Shown here piece by piece: positions 25,301-40,300 of a stretch of DNA of 64,000 bases. The notes under the pieces are model-generated. The model saw only the letters and a program-made list of their open reading frames with translations, searched no databases and had not been told where the DNA came from. The translations under genes were made by a program, and so were the position numbers. Source of the stretch: Dirofilaria immitis (Eukaryota; Nematoda; Chromadorea; Rhabditida; Onchocercidae); NCBI GenBank assembly GCA_024305405.1, contig JAKNDB010000103.1:620001-684000 (forward strand), written 5' to 3'. How positions within the stretch are numbered: the first letter of the stretch is position 1; every line of letters begins with the position of its first letter.

Positions 25301-28300
25301 GGTATGAATTATGAAAAAGTGTATTTTGAGCAATATCATCTACAACGACAGTCGCATCTCAATTTAATATATCTTCATTTTTTTGATGCTCTTTTTCTAC
25401 TTTACTAAGTATTTATACCATTTGATCTTTCAAAATGAATAATGAGCAAAAAAACTTTGGTATATTGTTTGAAAACTTTAGGAGAAGAAACTTGGATTAG
25501 AAATTTTTTTCAAAAATTTTTGGATTTCATGATTATTATTTTGCAGCACGGGGAACATTCGTAGTAGATCCAGTAAGTGGAGTAGTACAAACAGCTTTGA
25601 AACATTACAAACCCGGTGAAACTTACCGTATTTTCGTCCAAGCGCGAGATCGAACACCGACAAATCCCGAAATTTCTCAGATAAGAGCTTAAAATTGCAC
25701 TTGTCAATCAGATTCACTCTTTTAGAGTTTGAAAACTTTAAAAATTTGCATAGTTTTTGTTTAATTATGTCAAAATTTATTTAATAATATTTTTGGGATT
25801 TCGAAAAATATCTAACTGATCATTCATCCGCAGTTCTTTTCTGCTCGGCTGTTACTAAAATTTCTTCCAGATTACTTCATCCTTTATTTGGATAAAATTT
25901 TTTTGAAAATTAATTTTCTAATTTCAGGATAGTGAAGTTGCAGTACTGGAAGTACTTGCTGGTGATCGTGCACCCCAATTTGTTGAACAACAATATACAG
26001 TTCATATTCTGGAAGATACTGAACCTGGTTCCAGGTGTTGTTATTGATCATTTTGCACAGCTTGCAATAAAAATGACTAGCAAAAAATTTTAAATCAGAA
26101 GTAAATTTTAAAATGGGAAGTAAATATGAAGTAGATTACCTGGGCACTTAATTAAATGACCTCTAATCGATTAAAAATTAAAAGCATTGCAATTTAGCCT
26201 AGTGGATATTAGCGCAAAACGTTTCAAACCAATTGACAAACGACGTAACAAGGGTAAATTATTGTATCATCTCTATTTGCATACAACATCGATAGAACGT
26301 CAACCATCTCCATATTTCACAATTGACGAAGAACGCGGCTTAGTTCGATTGATAAAATCACTTGATTATGATGATAATACTCAGCCAAAACACTATCAAT
26401 TAATAGGTTTGTTAAGTTTTGCATTTTACATCATCTTGTTCAATCTAAAAGGAAAAATGAGAGAAATTGATATATGAAATGAAATTTGAAATTTTATGCT
26501 AAAACAAGAGTCAAAGATCACATGGTGTAAATGATTAAGAAAATGCTAATCAGTGTTAGTTTCTGTTTATTTAATGAAAATACATGAATTTTCCGCTTCA
26601 ATTGTCTGTTCTTTCATGAAATTTCTAATCGGACTCAAAATAAGCCTAGCTGTCTTAATTATTCGTTCGTGATCGATAATGAGTAAATGCAATAGTTAGC
26701 CTTATATTTAAAATCCAATTTAATTTGTTATGCTTCATTTAATTTTCAGAATTTTTAACTAACTATGATTCCAGTTATATATGACAGGAATAACAGAATA
26801 ACTCTTTACTGGATTGATTTTTAACAGATGCTGGAACTACTTGGGATAAATTAAATAATGCTTTTCCTAATTAATATATGCGCAAGCGGTAAATCTAAAT
26901 ATCTAAACTCTCCTGATATGAAAGAAATGTTTGCTAAAATAAAATACGGATATATATTGCTTGTGCTGATAATTAATGACTTCTACCAGAAATTTCAAAA
27001 TAAAGTAATTAAATAGTATTGTCCTTAATCAAATAATTAAATACTATTATCCTTATTCTAACCTTTTAGTTTCATTGTTCAACTCAGAATAATTCTCTTC
27101 TTTCTCTCTTCTTTTCAATTTCTTGAAGGAAAAAGTCATCATCAGCCATCAGTTAAAACCTAATTTTTTTGCCCTAAATTAAATTGGGTGCCACAACGAA
27201 TTTAATTGTAAGATGAAAATGATATCTATTCTGAATAAGCAAAATGATTCGAAGAATTCTATGGAAGAAAGCTTAATAATGTCATTATGCATTACTAAAA
27301 ATATCATAATTATAACATATTTTTAAAGAACTAATGAATCTTAAAGCTTCATAAAAATACGCAAAAGCTGGCAAATACTTGAATTGGTAAATGTAAAGCC
27401 AGATATATCTGAAATTTCGAAACAGTCAAAATATTTAGAAAATGTAAAAATGTATAAAAATAAGAGAGAAAGTTTGGAAATATTCTTTACTAAGATATTT
27501 TTCTATCCTTTAATTAAAAATAATCAATTAGAATGGTAAGATTCATTTTACATCCCATTCATATTTTATGTTATGAATCTGTGTTAATTTTAATTCCTTA
27601 CTTATCGATAACAGCGACTTGCTTGCTATTTTTTTCCATTAGTGTAATTTTAAATAAATCAAGTTTAACTGGCCATAGATCAGGTTCTTAGTCTTGTGAA
27701 CAAATAAAATATTTTATTTTGTTAATTTAAATTTAAGAAAATCAATAATTTTAAACTGAAAAGTTGAAATTTTAGAATTGCATGAAGAAAATAAGTTTGT
27801 TAATTGATAAGGGAAGGACTTAGAAAATACCAACTTCGAAAAAAATTCCGTAAAATTTCAGTCGTCGCAAGTGAGGATGGTAAAGAAAGTGAAGTACCAT
27901 TGGATATTTATATCAAAGATGTAAATGATAACGCTCCCATATTCACACAACCTATTTATAGTGCTACAATCAAAGAAGACATACCATTTGATCGTACTAT
28001 CCTAACAGGTAAACCTTAATTATAAATATTTTGATTAAATATGAAATAAATTGGATTAAATATTTTATAATGGCACTAATAAAAGAGTTTTCTTCTGAAA
28101 ATATTTGCTTATTAAATCAAATTGAAAATGAATTCCAAGAATTTATTTTTTTTTAGTGCGAGCAGATGACAAAGATCATAGTGAAAATGCTCGAATTAAG
28201 TATAGATTAGATGACAATAATTTCACGATCAATGATAAAGGAGAAATATCTGCTCGAATACGTCTGGATGCAGATCAAAATCGAGAACGTTTTTTTATCT

Positions 28301-31300
28301 ATCGTTTCAATGTTACAGCAACTGATTGCGGTGAACCACCGCTTAGTAGTAATACCGTGGTACGTATTATTTTTGTTTTACGGACACGTGATATACGAAG
28401 CAAGTCACATGTATGCTTCACGTATAATTTGATAAATTTTAAAGTGTAGACAATTTAAACGTCTTTAAGATTCTTTATACGCAAGTCAACGGTTTATTTA
28501 ATTTAAAAAATTTCTTTCATGAATGTACAACATAGTTTTATTTAATTTAATAGTTTTCATAAATTCAGGTGCATATTCGGACAGAAAATTCAAATGATGA
28601 GGCTCCAATTTTTATCCCAAATGAAACTTACCATGCATTTGTTGCGGAAGATGCTCAAAGTGGAACACCGATAGTACAAATCCAAGCAATTGATCCAGAT
28701 CGAGATCAGGTAATTCAAAATTGAGAATCTAATTTTGGGATTTATATGCACTTTAATTTGCATTTTTAAACGATAACTTTTATTTCGAAAATAATTCAAG
28801 GTTCTCTATACATTCAAGGTTTTCTATGCATTCTTATTATCGAGTGGTGAAGAAGCATTATCAATTCAATTGTTCGAAATTGATCGAGATACTGGTAAGC
28901 TATCCGATAATCTTCTCAACAACTCTAAATCTTATCATGTCAGCATTTTCTTTGATATTTATAAATTAAATACTCATTAATTTAACTGTGACGTTTTTTC
29001 ATACTGTGACGTGAATGATTTGTAATTCTAATTCTGAATGGAAAATTGTTTAGGACTAATTAGGCTTGGAACGAGCGTGAAGCCAGAAGATCTCATACGC
29101 GAAGAATCACCATACAATTTGACGGTAGTGGCACGAGATGATGGATCTTGTTGTGGTGAGGACACAAGCGAAATTCATATGCAAACTGCTACAGTCATTA
29201 TCGGCAAGTATTTAATATTTAAATCGATTTTGGAAAAAAACAAAAATATTCCAGTTTCATTGTCACATTTCATGAACTTTAGGACCTGTACTGATTTAAT
29301 GAAAGTTCATTCCTAAGGAATTAATGAAATGGAAATATGAAATTCTAATTTACAGATATTGCGGATGTGAACAATAATAAGCCTGAATTTCGTGATTGTG
29401 ACGTCTACAGCAGTATAGCCAAGATTGAGGAAGGTGATTATAAAACCAATTCACCTGTTATTTTAAAGGTTGCTGTTTTATAATTGTTAAATTAAATTGG
29501 GCTAAAACTGATTAAACTAAGTTAAATCTCTCAAAGATAGAAAATAATGTATCTTATTCTTAATTTTTTTAATTTTAACTATTTCTCTTACATAATGATC
29601 AATGACGATTAAGATTGTCAAAAAGAAATTTAAATTTTGTATGAATTATATTTTAGGTAGTGGCTACCGATGAAGATTCGCCGCCCAATGGAGAAATTGT
29701 TTATTCATTATATTATTCACAGTCTGAATCACGTAAACCATTTATCATCAATTCTGAAACAGGTGAACTGAGACCATCACCATTTGTACGCTTTGATCGT
29801 GAACAAAGAGCACAAGAAGAAGTTACAGTGAAAGTGAGCATTTTGAATGAGAATCTTGAAAGCTTAACTTAAAGTAAACTACGAATCTGCGAAATTGCAA
29901 CGTTGAAGATGATCGCCAAAGAAGATTCTTATTTCAGGCAACAGATAAAGGCGAAAGACCGTTAATTGGCTTTTGTCAATTCACTATACAGGTTCTTGAT
30001 GTAAACGATAATGCACCACAGTTTGATCGAGCTTTTTATGAAACTTCGATTTCGCGAAGTGTTGATGTCGGGTAACTCATATTTTAATTAAAAAAATAAA
30101 GTTGAGCAGTTTGCTTCGTTTTTTGAGAGATTGCTTCATCTTCATCTTCTATTCAAATAGAATTTAATAAATTAATGAAATATAAAATCAGTTATATTGC
30201 TAAGCATTAGTTCTTTATATCTCACAAAAAATAATGCAATTGTTTGTGTATCATATTGATTAATTCAGAGAATGTTTAAAGCCATTCCGTTGTAAATGCA
30301 ATTTTTAGCAAAATTTATTCTAAATTTCTATTGAAATATGGGACTTTTAATTTTATCTTTGAAGTAGATTTACTTGAAATGATATGAAATACTGCAAACG
30401 TTAATATAGATGAAAAACAATATATAAAAAAATACTCTAAGAAAAGATTAAGCTTTTGATATTTTCTCTAGCTTGAAGCTTACTTCACACCCTGAAATTT
30501 TTAAAACGAATTTACTTCAAAACTTAGATTTCAATAGCCGATTTAGAAAAAATTTTGAACTCCAAGTTTTTCCGAACATCAGTAGTTACCTAAATATATA
30601 TTATAACATTATATTAAGTTAATAATTGCAAAAGCTTCGATAAAATGTCATTTTAAGAAAAATTTCAAATGCTTATCAGTTCTGTCCAAGTTGATTACTT
30701 CAGCTCCTCGGTGTTAACCGTCTTTGCGGATGACGCTGATGCTCCACAGAATGCTCGAATAATTTATTCATTGGCTGACGATACGTTGGCTGGAAAGGAA
30801 CATCGCAAAGATTCTAAATTTTTTCGAATAATCAATGAAAACAATGGTGAAATTACGTTGGCTAATCAGATTCCACCATATGTTAATTTTATTTAATTCT
30901 CAAAATCCAAATTTCAATTTAAAAAGTTGAATTTTTACTTTGAAATTTAATTGAAAAAGAAGAACTTTGAAATTAATTGAAAGAAGAAAAAGAAGGGCTT
31001 CTTTAATTTATATTTTCTAAATGGAAATATTCGAATTTCTGCAAATTTTTTAATTATTTTCAGAAAGATCGTTTTGTTTTCAACGTTATAGCAGACGATA
31101 ACGGGAAACCGTTCGTGCAACGAAGTGCAGTACAAGTTTTTGTGAATGTTCATGAAAAGCAACAAAGTGCGCCCCAATGGCAAACAAATGATGAATGCAA
31201 AGCGGTAGTTACTGTTGATGAGGACATTCCTGTAAGTTGAAATGGATATATTATCAATTTTTAGAATTTAAGCAAAATGAAATGAATATGATCACCTTGA

Positions 31301-34300
31301 AAAGTATTACTTGTTTGTAGTTTCTTTATTCTTTAATTAAAATATTAAACTTCTAGTTATTAAAATATTGGAATAATAGATTAATTAGAAAAGAAAGGAA
31401 TAATCACCTAAATGGAATTATAAAAACGACAAGTAGAAGGAAAGATCCTTTGAAATATTGATGATACATCTGTTGAGACATTCCATTTCATAAATTTTTA
31501 TTTTTCACTTTTAGTATGTTATCCTTCTCACATTTGCGTACTTTTCAGATTAATTCAGTGCTTTTTCGTTGTTTGGCCATTCCGGGTGATGGTTCAAAGA
31601 ATCCAATTTCTTATAAGTTAGTTTATTTTGTAGTTTAAGTCTTCTTTGATCAGCTGTTTTAATGAAATATCAAAGTTTTCTGCAGTTTTGAGATTATCTC
31701 GTGATACTTACTTTTATCACGAGATAATCGAGATAATCTGTGTGGTTTGTTCGAATGAATGATTAGTTTGATTATCGGATACATTTGTTTGGTTTATTCG
31801 GTTGATAATAGACAAGCTGCAATTCAAATTGGCAGTCATTTCTTCCATTGCTTTTTGAGAAGTTCATTAGAGACAGAGATATTTTTCTGATATTACATCA
31901 TAGAAACTCATTTATTTCCTAGCCTCACGCATGACCGTCTAAATTTTTCCAATGAAGCTAAGCTGATTCAGCCATAAGGAAAAACTTTTATTAAAGTTTG
32001 AATTGTTAAAAATGATTTTTAAGGTTGCAGGAATATTTGATTGCTATAATCAATCAATAATTCTTGAATTTTTCATCTATTAAAGTTCATTTGTCAGTAT
32101 GACATAGTGATAATTTGGATTTGAATTTATTCAGGATGGCAAATGGTGCTAATCGTGGTACTAACCATGAAATACATTTTCGTGAATTCTTGGAGAAAAC
32201 AGATGGACGAGATTGGGTTGTTGTCAGAAATATGATTGGATTAGATTACGAACAACAGCAGAATTACACCCTAACTATAACAGCCATGGTTGATCAATTT
32301 TTAAAATCGATTATCCAAACAAAATTGAAATGACAAATCATAATGATTAATCATTTTGATCAAAAAATCAGATTGGTTTAACATTTTAAGAAAAAAAATT
32401 GCTGCAGGATATGCGCAGTCTGATAACATCTGATAAGCAGTTCCGCGTTGTAGTACAGGATAAGAATGATGTAGTTCCACGATTCACAGTTGATCTCTAC
32501 ACGGGTAGCATTGAAGAGGAACAGACTCCGACAGAATTTCTCATTAAGTATTACTCATCTTATGAAATTTATTTTTAGCATTAATTCCAATCTGTTTTCC
32601 TTTGTATTTATTTTTATTTTTTTGCTCTATTAGAAATTAAAATATTAAATTTGTTAAATAGGTATAACGGTAATCCTATTACGGTAGTTAAAGCGGAAGA
32701 TGCGGATTCTCCGGGTCCGCAATCAGAACTACGATATCGGATCATTGGTGACAGCGATACTGGAGCAGCGCAATTATTCCGAATCGATGAATTGACTGGT
32801 GGAATATTTCCACTTGAGATTTTTGATCGAGAAAAATATGATTCGTTCATTTTTGATGTTGAAGCATGTGATAGTTTTCCATCAAGTTTGCCCGGCACAT
32901 CGGGACCGAATAAAGGTGCTACATTAGTCATTATTTATCTCTTTGCTGAAGGTCAACTCATATCGGGGTGCTGTTAGCTAAGAGAATTGATAAAATATTT
33001 AAATCTCAGTTTCATATTTTGCATCAGGAAATCTCGAATATGATGTTCTCTAGATTCCGAATATTTATCTTCGCGATTTGTTAACTTCTGAAATTTAACT
33101 TTTCTTAAGGAATCTTTTCCTTTTTTTAAATCTGACCTTTCCTTTTTTCCTTCATTTATTATTATTTCTATTTTTTCGAAGTTTTCAATTTCAAATTTCA
33201 CAAATAAAAGTTCTGAAAATCCATACAATTCTGTTTATTTTCTACTTCCCATTCATTTCAGATATCGTTAAGGTACAAATCTTTGTGGCTGATATCAATG
33301 ATAATGCTCCGCATTTCGAGCAAATTCGTTACGAAGCTCGAGTTGCAGAAAATGCAGAAATTAATGAAGATGTGATTACTGTAAAAGCCTATGACTTGGA
33401 TCGATGTAAGTTTGTTTTCTGTTTTTAAAAATTCTCAAATCTCTTCCCAAAGCCTATAAGAGTATCAATCACTTATTATTAATAGATGAATCCGAAATTC
33501 TTTTAAACTGTAGAACTAAATAGATTAAAAAAGCAAACAAGTTACAGTACCAAATCTTAAATATGATTTGTATGCTGTACATGGCGGACGAATACCGTTC
33601 GGAGTTCGAACTGATTCCGGTGCACTCTTTGTTAAAGAACCACTCGATTATGAAAAGGTTAAAAATTTAATAAAATTTCAAAAAATTTGGACTGAAAATA
33701 TCTGAAAGTACTATTTCACGTGTTGATGTATTAAAGAAATTGTAAAAAAAAATCTCGAGAATTGATTCACATTTATGCTTTCCAAAGTATCCTTTTCACT
33801 TTCTGTTGCTAAGGAAATCCTCGTTAGTTTCTTTTCCTCCGCTTAGTTATATGCTTAAATTCAGCGGGTAATCACGGCTTAGTTGAGGTAAAAAGAAAAA
33901 AATCATCCGTCAATTATATCTACTTTTTATTGAAATTAATAGCTTTAATTTGAACAGAAAATATTTTAAATTTCTTAGGAAAATGTATACTACATGAAAT
34001 TGTTAGTAACGGATGGCAAGCATAATGCTACGACGGATCTGTTTGTATATATTGATGATGTAAATGATAATGCACCTCAATTTGAAAAGAATTTGTATGA
34101 GATTACAATATCTGAGGAAGAGCGGAATCTACCAAAGACACTATTTATTATCAGAGCTATTGACGCTGATAAGGTTTGACAATTATTTCTGGGAATAATT
34201 CTGTAGAGATTTCTATTTGATGTTTTGATTTATTACTACAACAAAGTACCATTATTTTCCGGGATTTTATCAGTATGAACTTGTTAAAGGAACAGTTTCG

Positions 34301-37300
34301 ATCTTGAAATCTCAGGAAAATGGATGTTAGTAAAATATATGTAAAAATATGAAAGTATATTTCAGCAAGATGATTCATCTAAAATTGTTTATCGTCTCGA
34401 GGGACAAGGAGTTGGCGAGTTTTTTCGAATTGGCGAATACAGCGGTGATATTGAGGTAATACGGCCCCTAGATCGTGATCCTCCAGCTGGTGTATCGGTT
34501 TGGAAATTTGTTGTACAGGCAATTGACGATAATGGCCATGGATTGATTGGGTACGCTGATGTTCAGGTAAGTTATATTATTAATCAACCTGTATTTGTTA
34601 ATAAAAATTAAGCTGCTTATTTCATATATCATATATTTTCCTACTTTTTTACCACAATTTCTTAAAATATAAAATTAAAGCAAATTATGGAAGAAGAAAT
34701 TACCAGAATTAAATTCAAGCACATGCACTTGAAAGTACGAAAACACTTTCTACTCTGTTATCAATCCTTCCAAGTTGAGTACTAATTTTCCATTTGATTA
34801 CTGGTTCAATCTTGATCGTATCAAATTGATTTCTTAAATTTTTGAAAATTCTAGTTTACCTTGCGGCTTTTTAGGTTAATTTGCGTGATATTAATGACAA
34901 TGCCCCAATATTTGCTAGCAATTTATTTGGAATAATCGATGAAAATCGTGATCCCGGAGGTATTTATTATTATTTCATTGTTTCTAAGTTTTGTCAACAT
35001 TCTAGAAATTGCAGAAGAGAAGGGAAGAAGAGAAAGGAAAAACCGGATGATTTTTTTAGAAAAGATCTATACGCTAATTAGGGAAGATTATATAAGCGGC
35101 AATGGTGCTGACAGTCTTTTAAAATGAAGAAATAGAAGTCTTGAAGAAAGTAATGATATAAAAGATCATTACATAAGTTAAATGTAATTACTTACATATT
35201 CTACATTCAATAAATGACAAATTTTAATATTATAATTTTAGATCAGAAAAATAAATTTTAAATTCATTACTTTAGAATTAAAAAATAAGTTTGCAGATGA
35301 AGGAGTATTTGTGATGACGGTTACAGCAACAGATTACGATGATCCACGCACTGATAATGCCCGACTAGAATATAGCATTGCAATAAATAAGGAAATCGAT
35401 GGTGAACCTATTTTCCGGATTGTCCCAAGCAACGGCAAAATCTATGCTATGGTAATTTCCTTTTTTACTAATAAATACCGTATATTTTAAAAATATTTTG
35501 TTCATTTTTCATAACAAAAATTGTCAACAATCAAATGATTATATGAATGAATATTTTTCAAATCTTAGCGAAAATTGGATCGTGAATTGCCATCTGAAAA
35601 ACAATTTGTAATCGAAGTTCGAGCTGTTGACAAAGGTTCACCATCACTTGAAGGTAAATTTTTTGAATAAATTTCATCTAAAAAGGGTCGATTTCTAATT
35701 TGTATATAAAATATTTGAGGTGAATATCCGGAAGCTTTCTTCCCATTTTCCAACTTTTTCATCTCTTTTACGTTTTCAATCAAAATGCGTTGCATAAATC
35801 GCGTCACTAAATCTTATCGTTGTACTTCTACCGCGAATATAGAAGGATTCATTCACTGTAAATTCAAATTTTTTTTGAATTGGTAAATTAAATCGATAAT
35901 TTCTTATTTAAGGAAGGGAAAGGTAATAATTCAAGTGATGGATGTAAATGATAATGAACCATATTTTGAAAAAAAGTTATATGTTGGATCGGTTGCGGAA
36001 ACTGCATCAGTTAGTTCAGCAGTCATTAGCGTATCCGCTTCGGATAAGGATACTGAAGCGAGGTAAAGTGATTGTTAAATTTAAAAAAATGATATTGAGA
36101 CTAAATAAATTTTCGCAATCATTTTGAAAAATTTTACTGAAAATTAAAAAGCTGGAATTAATTTAACAAATTTTATAATTTAGAGTTTTCGATTTCGATT
36201 TATTTTGAAGTTGCTATTTTTTTAATTTTTAATAAAAGTTTATTAATAATTGAATTGAAAGTTTGTTTATTATTAATTGCTTATTATTAATTTACTATTA
36301 TCATTAATAATTTGTTATCATTATTATTAAATCAATTAATTTTCACTCGGAAATAATTTTTATCACTGAGAAGTAATAATAATCAACTTTTGTTTATTAT
36401 TATTAATTGAAGTAAAAGTTCATTTATTATTAATTGGTTTTTTTCAGTGATAACATTTTTTCCTATGAGCTAATAGATGAACATCAATATTTTTATATCA
36501 CAACAGAAACTGGTTCAAGTAGAACAAGTATCGGAGTACTTCGAGTCAAAAAGGTTGCTTTTCCTATTTAAATTAGTTAAGCAGCTTACATATCTTAATT
36601 GAAATTGCAAAATACCACTCTTATCAATTCAGACTACTATGAAATTTTTAAATTATAGACAAACCCGCTTTTCTTGATTTTTAGGTTTTCTGTATATATC
36701 TATAGAATATTCAAGCTTTTCAAAGTTTTTTCAGCTTCATTCTGGAAAATAACTTTTCATCTGACATTCTACCAAATCTATATTTTTTCCCACTTATCTC
36801 CATTGTTGATTTTTATATTCTTCTATCTGATCTTCAGTTTTTGATTTTCTTCTTGCCTTCAACATGTTTATAAAATCTGATAATCGATAGATCAGTGACT
36901 TTCGAAATGCATAAGACGATTTTTATTTTCATCCTTCAATTTTTGTTCTGATTTTGAGATTCTGGGTATTCATCTTTTTGATTACTAGTAATTACTAGCA
37001 TTTACCGACGGAAAATAAAGAATCAAATCATTAAACTATAAATTATTTCTTCAGTTTAATAGTAAGATTCTTCACAAAAAAAATGTCGGCGAAATATCTG
37101 TTTTATTTATACGATTGTTGCGATCTTTTGCTAATTTCGTATAAATAATGGCTTTTCTTGAAGACTTTTTTCATTTTCTACTAAGTTTTTTAAAAGTGAA
37201 ATCTCGAGGATAGAGTGGCTTTTTATACTTTTTTATCTTAAAACGGGCTATTATCTCAAATTTAATAAGTCGCAATTATTACCAGTAACCAACTGTCATT

Positions 37301-40300
37301 ATCAGTTTTTATCTCCATTAATCACATAAATGTATGTAATGAACTATCTACGCATAAATCATTGAAAATTTTGTCATCTTTGTGAATTGTCTTAAATAAA
37401 TAAATGAACGTGTATGAATTGCTTAATTTGATAATTGGGAATAAAATAGAAAGCAGACAATGTTAAGATAGGTCTATTTATATCTCAGTCGTTGATCCGT
37501 TTAGTTAGGCAACATGGATGAACAGAGCAAATTCAGATTATAAATTTATTTTCGATCCAATACTTCAAAGAGCTTGAAAAATTCCACGAGCTTCAAATCA
37601 AATGAAACCACTTTTTCTATATTACTGCTTTTTCAGAATTTATACCAATCAGAATTTGTGACAAGAAACTTTTCTGAGAATTTCTGAAATATAGATAATT
37701 TCTGCATATCATAGCAATGGTCTTAAGAGTCTTTTAATTAGTTTTTAAAACTAATTAGCAATTAGTATTGCCATGAAAGAAATAATTTTTTCTTCAATGT
37801 AAATCAAGAAATAGTTATGTTCAATCTTTGATCTTTTAATTTGATAGATAAATAGCATTTTATCCTGCAAATCCATCTCTGTTCAAATTAACATGAAATG
37901 TGGGAAGGGAATGTTGAATGAGTTATTGTCGTTCATATCTAGGACCACGAATGTTCCCTGGAGACCGTACATCAAATACTTAATAACTATAACAGCTTTA
38001 GCTTCAATACATTACGAATATCCATAAATTTGTCGTTATTTGGCAAATACAGCCAATGTCTAACCTAGTCTACAAACAGTACTTATCAATTTTTTGTAGG
38101 TCATTTCTAAATACTTATATATATTTTTTTAGTGCTTTCTCTAAAATACTTTCTTGCGTAAAAGCTGCTGTGGAAAATGTGTTCTTCTTCATCTTTCAGA
38201 ATCAATAATTATATCACTCGATGATATCACATAGTAATATCAGTTGTCATTACTTCATGTCCCACCTGCATCCCGAAGAAGTCATTTAGCTGTGATGAAT
38301 CCTTGAAGTTCTCGTATTCCTATTCAAAAGACTCAATAATATGCTGGAATAATTTTTCAACTTTATACCATCTCTCTGTCTTTTTTTTTTAACTTAACTT
38401 AAAATGATCTACTGCTATAGTTTGATTATTATAAATCAGGGATCGAAATCTTTTTTATCATAAAATTAATTTTTGTTTTATTTTATCGGATATTATTTTT
38501 TTCCCATGCATTATATTTATAGCATATTGATGTTGATAATTGATTAGCACAATAATGATTATTTTTTTCTAATTCTTTTCTCTATAATTAACAAATTCTT
38601 AATTCAGGCAAAACTTCTATCACTTATTCTCTGGATTCATATACTGTTTAAAATGAGATTGTATTATTTTTTCAGATTAAATGTCTCTGATGTAACAAAA
38701 AATCAACTTGATCGGATCACATATCCTATCATTTCAATTAAAACCGCAATTTGCTGTATCAAAATTACTTTTTATAGGACCAAGCAGGAAGCTTATCCGA
38801 TTATATGTAAATTTGCTAGTCAGTTGCTATAATGCCTTATCTTTTTATTGTGATAAGTTCTTTTTTGCAATGATAAGTTCTGGAAAAATGAGTAGCACAA
38901 ATTCAAGAAAATGGGAATCATTTGGTTGAACATATCACATTATTTCTCCTGTTTCCGTTTCTGTTATTCTACCCATTCTTCTTGCCTGAGAAGCAATTCC
39001 GAAATTTGTCAACAAGGCAACGTGTAGTAGACAGTCCCTCATTTAAATGCTTTCGTGTACTAATCTACTTGACATTTAATAAGTCTGTTATGCTAATTAC
39101 TACCCTCTCTGATTGGATCTTAATTGAGGAGGAACAGAATTCCAACCCTCTCATCTTCAATTAGAGAAACCATTCATTAACATTTATCTACAACAGATTC
39201 TTAAAACTTAAGTGCTATACAAATTGATGTACACTCATCAACAAGAATCCTTGCTTCATGTTACAGAATCATCAAAGTCATGGAATAAATAAACAATATA
39301 AATACTCCTATTATTCATCCTAATTTACTAACAAAATCCATTTTCTTGGTTTATCATAGAGAATCACTATCATGGAATTAAAAAATTTTTTGATATCTCG
39401 AGAAACAAAATTGCTATATTCAAAAGTTCTTAACAGATGTTACATAGGTTATATAGAGATGAAAATAATAAGCTTGGCAAATTTGAGGCATTCATAGTTA
39501 CTTTCTCTTATGAGAGATAATTAAAGAAAATTTTGATGACATTATGCAGGTTCGAAATTTGTATATAAATATTGAAAGCCGAAGTAATTACAAGTTGAAA
39601 TAGTTCAAAATAACTATATCTTTTGATATTTGTAACGAATAAGAATGAAAAATGCTGTCGTTGAATTAAGTAATTATCAGTAATTTTACAAAATTTTCTG
39701 CATCATTTTTCTGTCATTTGCCTTAATTGATAGGTGGATAATTCAAAGAGTGATCGATCGACAATTCTCGTAACAATTTGGCAAATTATCGCGCCATATT
39801 ATAATAATATTCTATGTTTCACATATATCCATCTGATCCATCAATGATCAATGCATGCACTTTTTTTGATCATTTTATGTATACCTTAATAAGGTCAAAA
39901 GAAAGACAATTTTGTAAAATATTCTCAATGAATTATTGTGAAGTATTCGTATATATAGTACATAATGCCGCCTTAATTCTATTTTCAAAAAAATATCCCA
40001 ATTTTAATAATAAATTGATTGTGGAAAATGGAAATTTTCCATGGAAACATATTTTAATCCTTATTGCTTCGAGAAAATTGCTTATATTAAATTAATTAGA
40101 CATATTAAATTTTCATTTTCTTCCTCTTGCTCTTCCTTATCCATCCTTTTTTGTTATTATTAGCATTACGACCAATAGAAAGAGTGGCAGGGATCGAAGT
40201 TTATTTTAAAAATCTTAGATCATAAATCGTTAACTATGCTAACTATAGTCAATATACGAGAATATTATCAATGAAGGAGTGAGAAAAGACGATGAATAGA

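Noticed and set aside
32614..32931. Minus-strand 105-codon frame
   Set aside because: Antisense shadow of hmr-1 exon 27.
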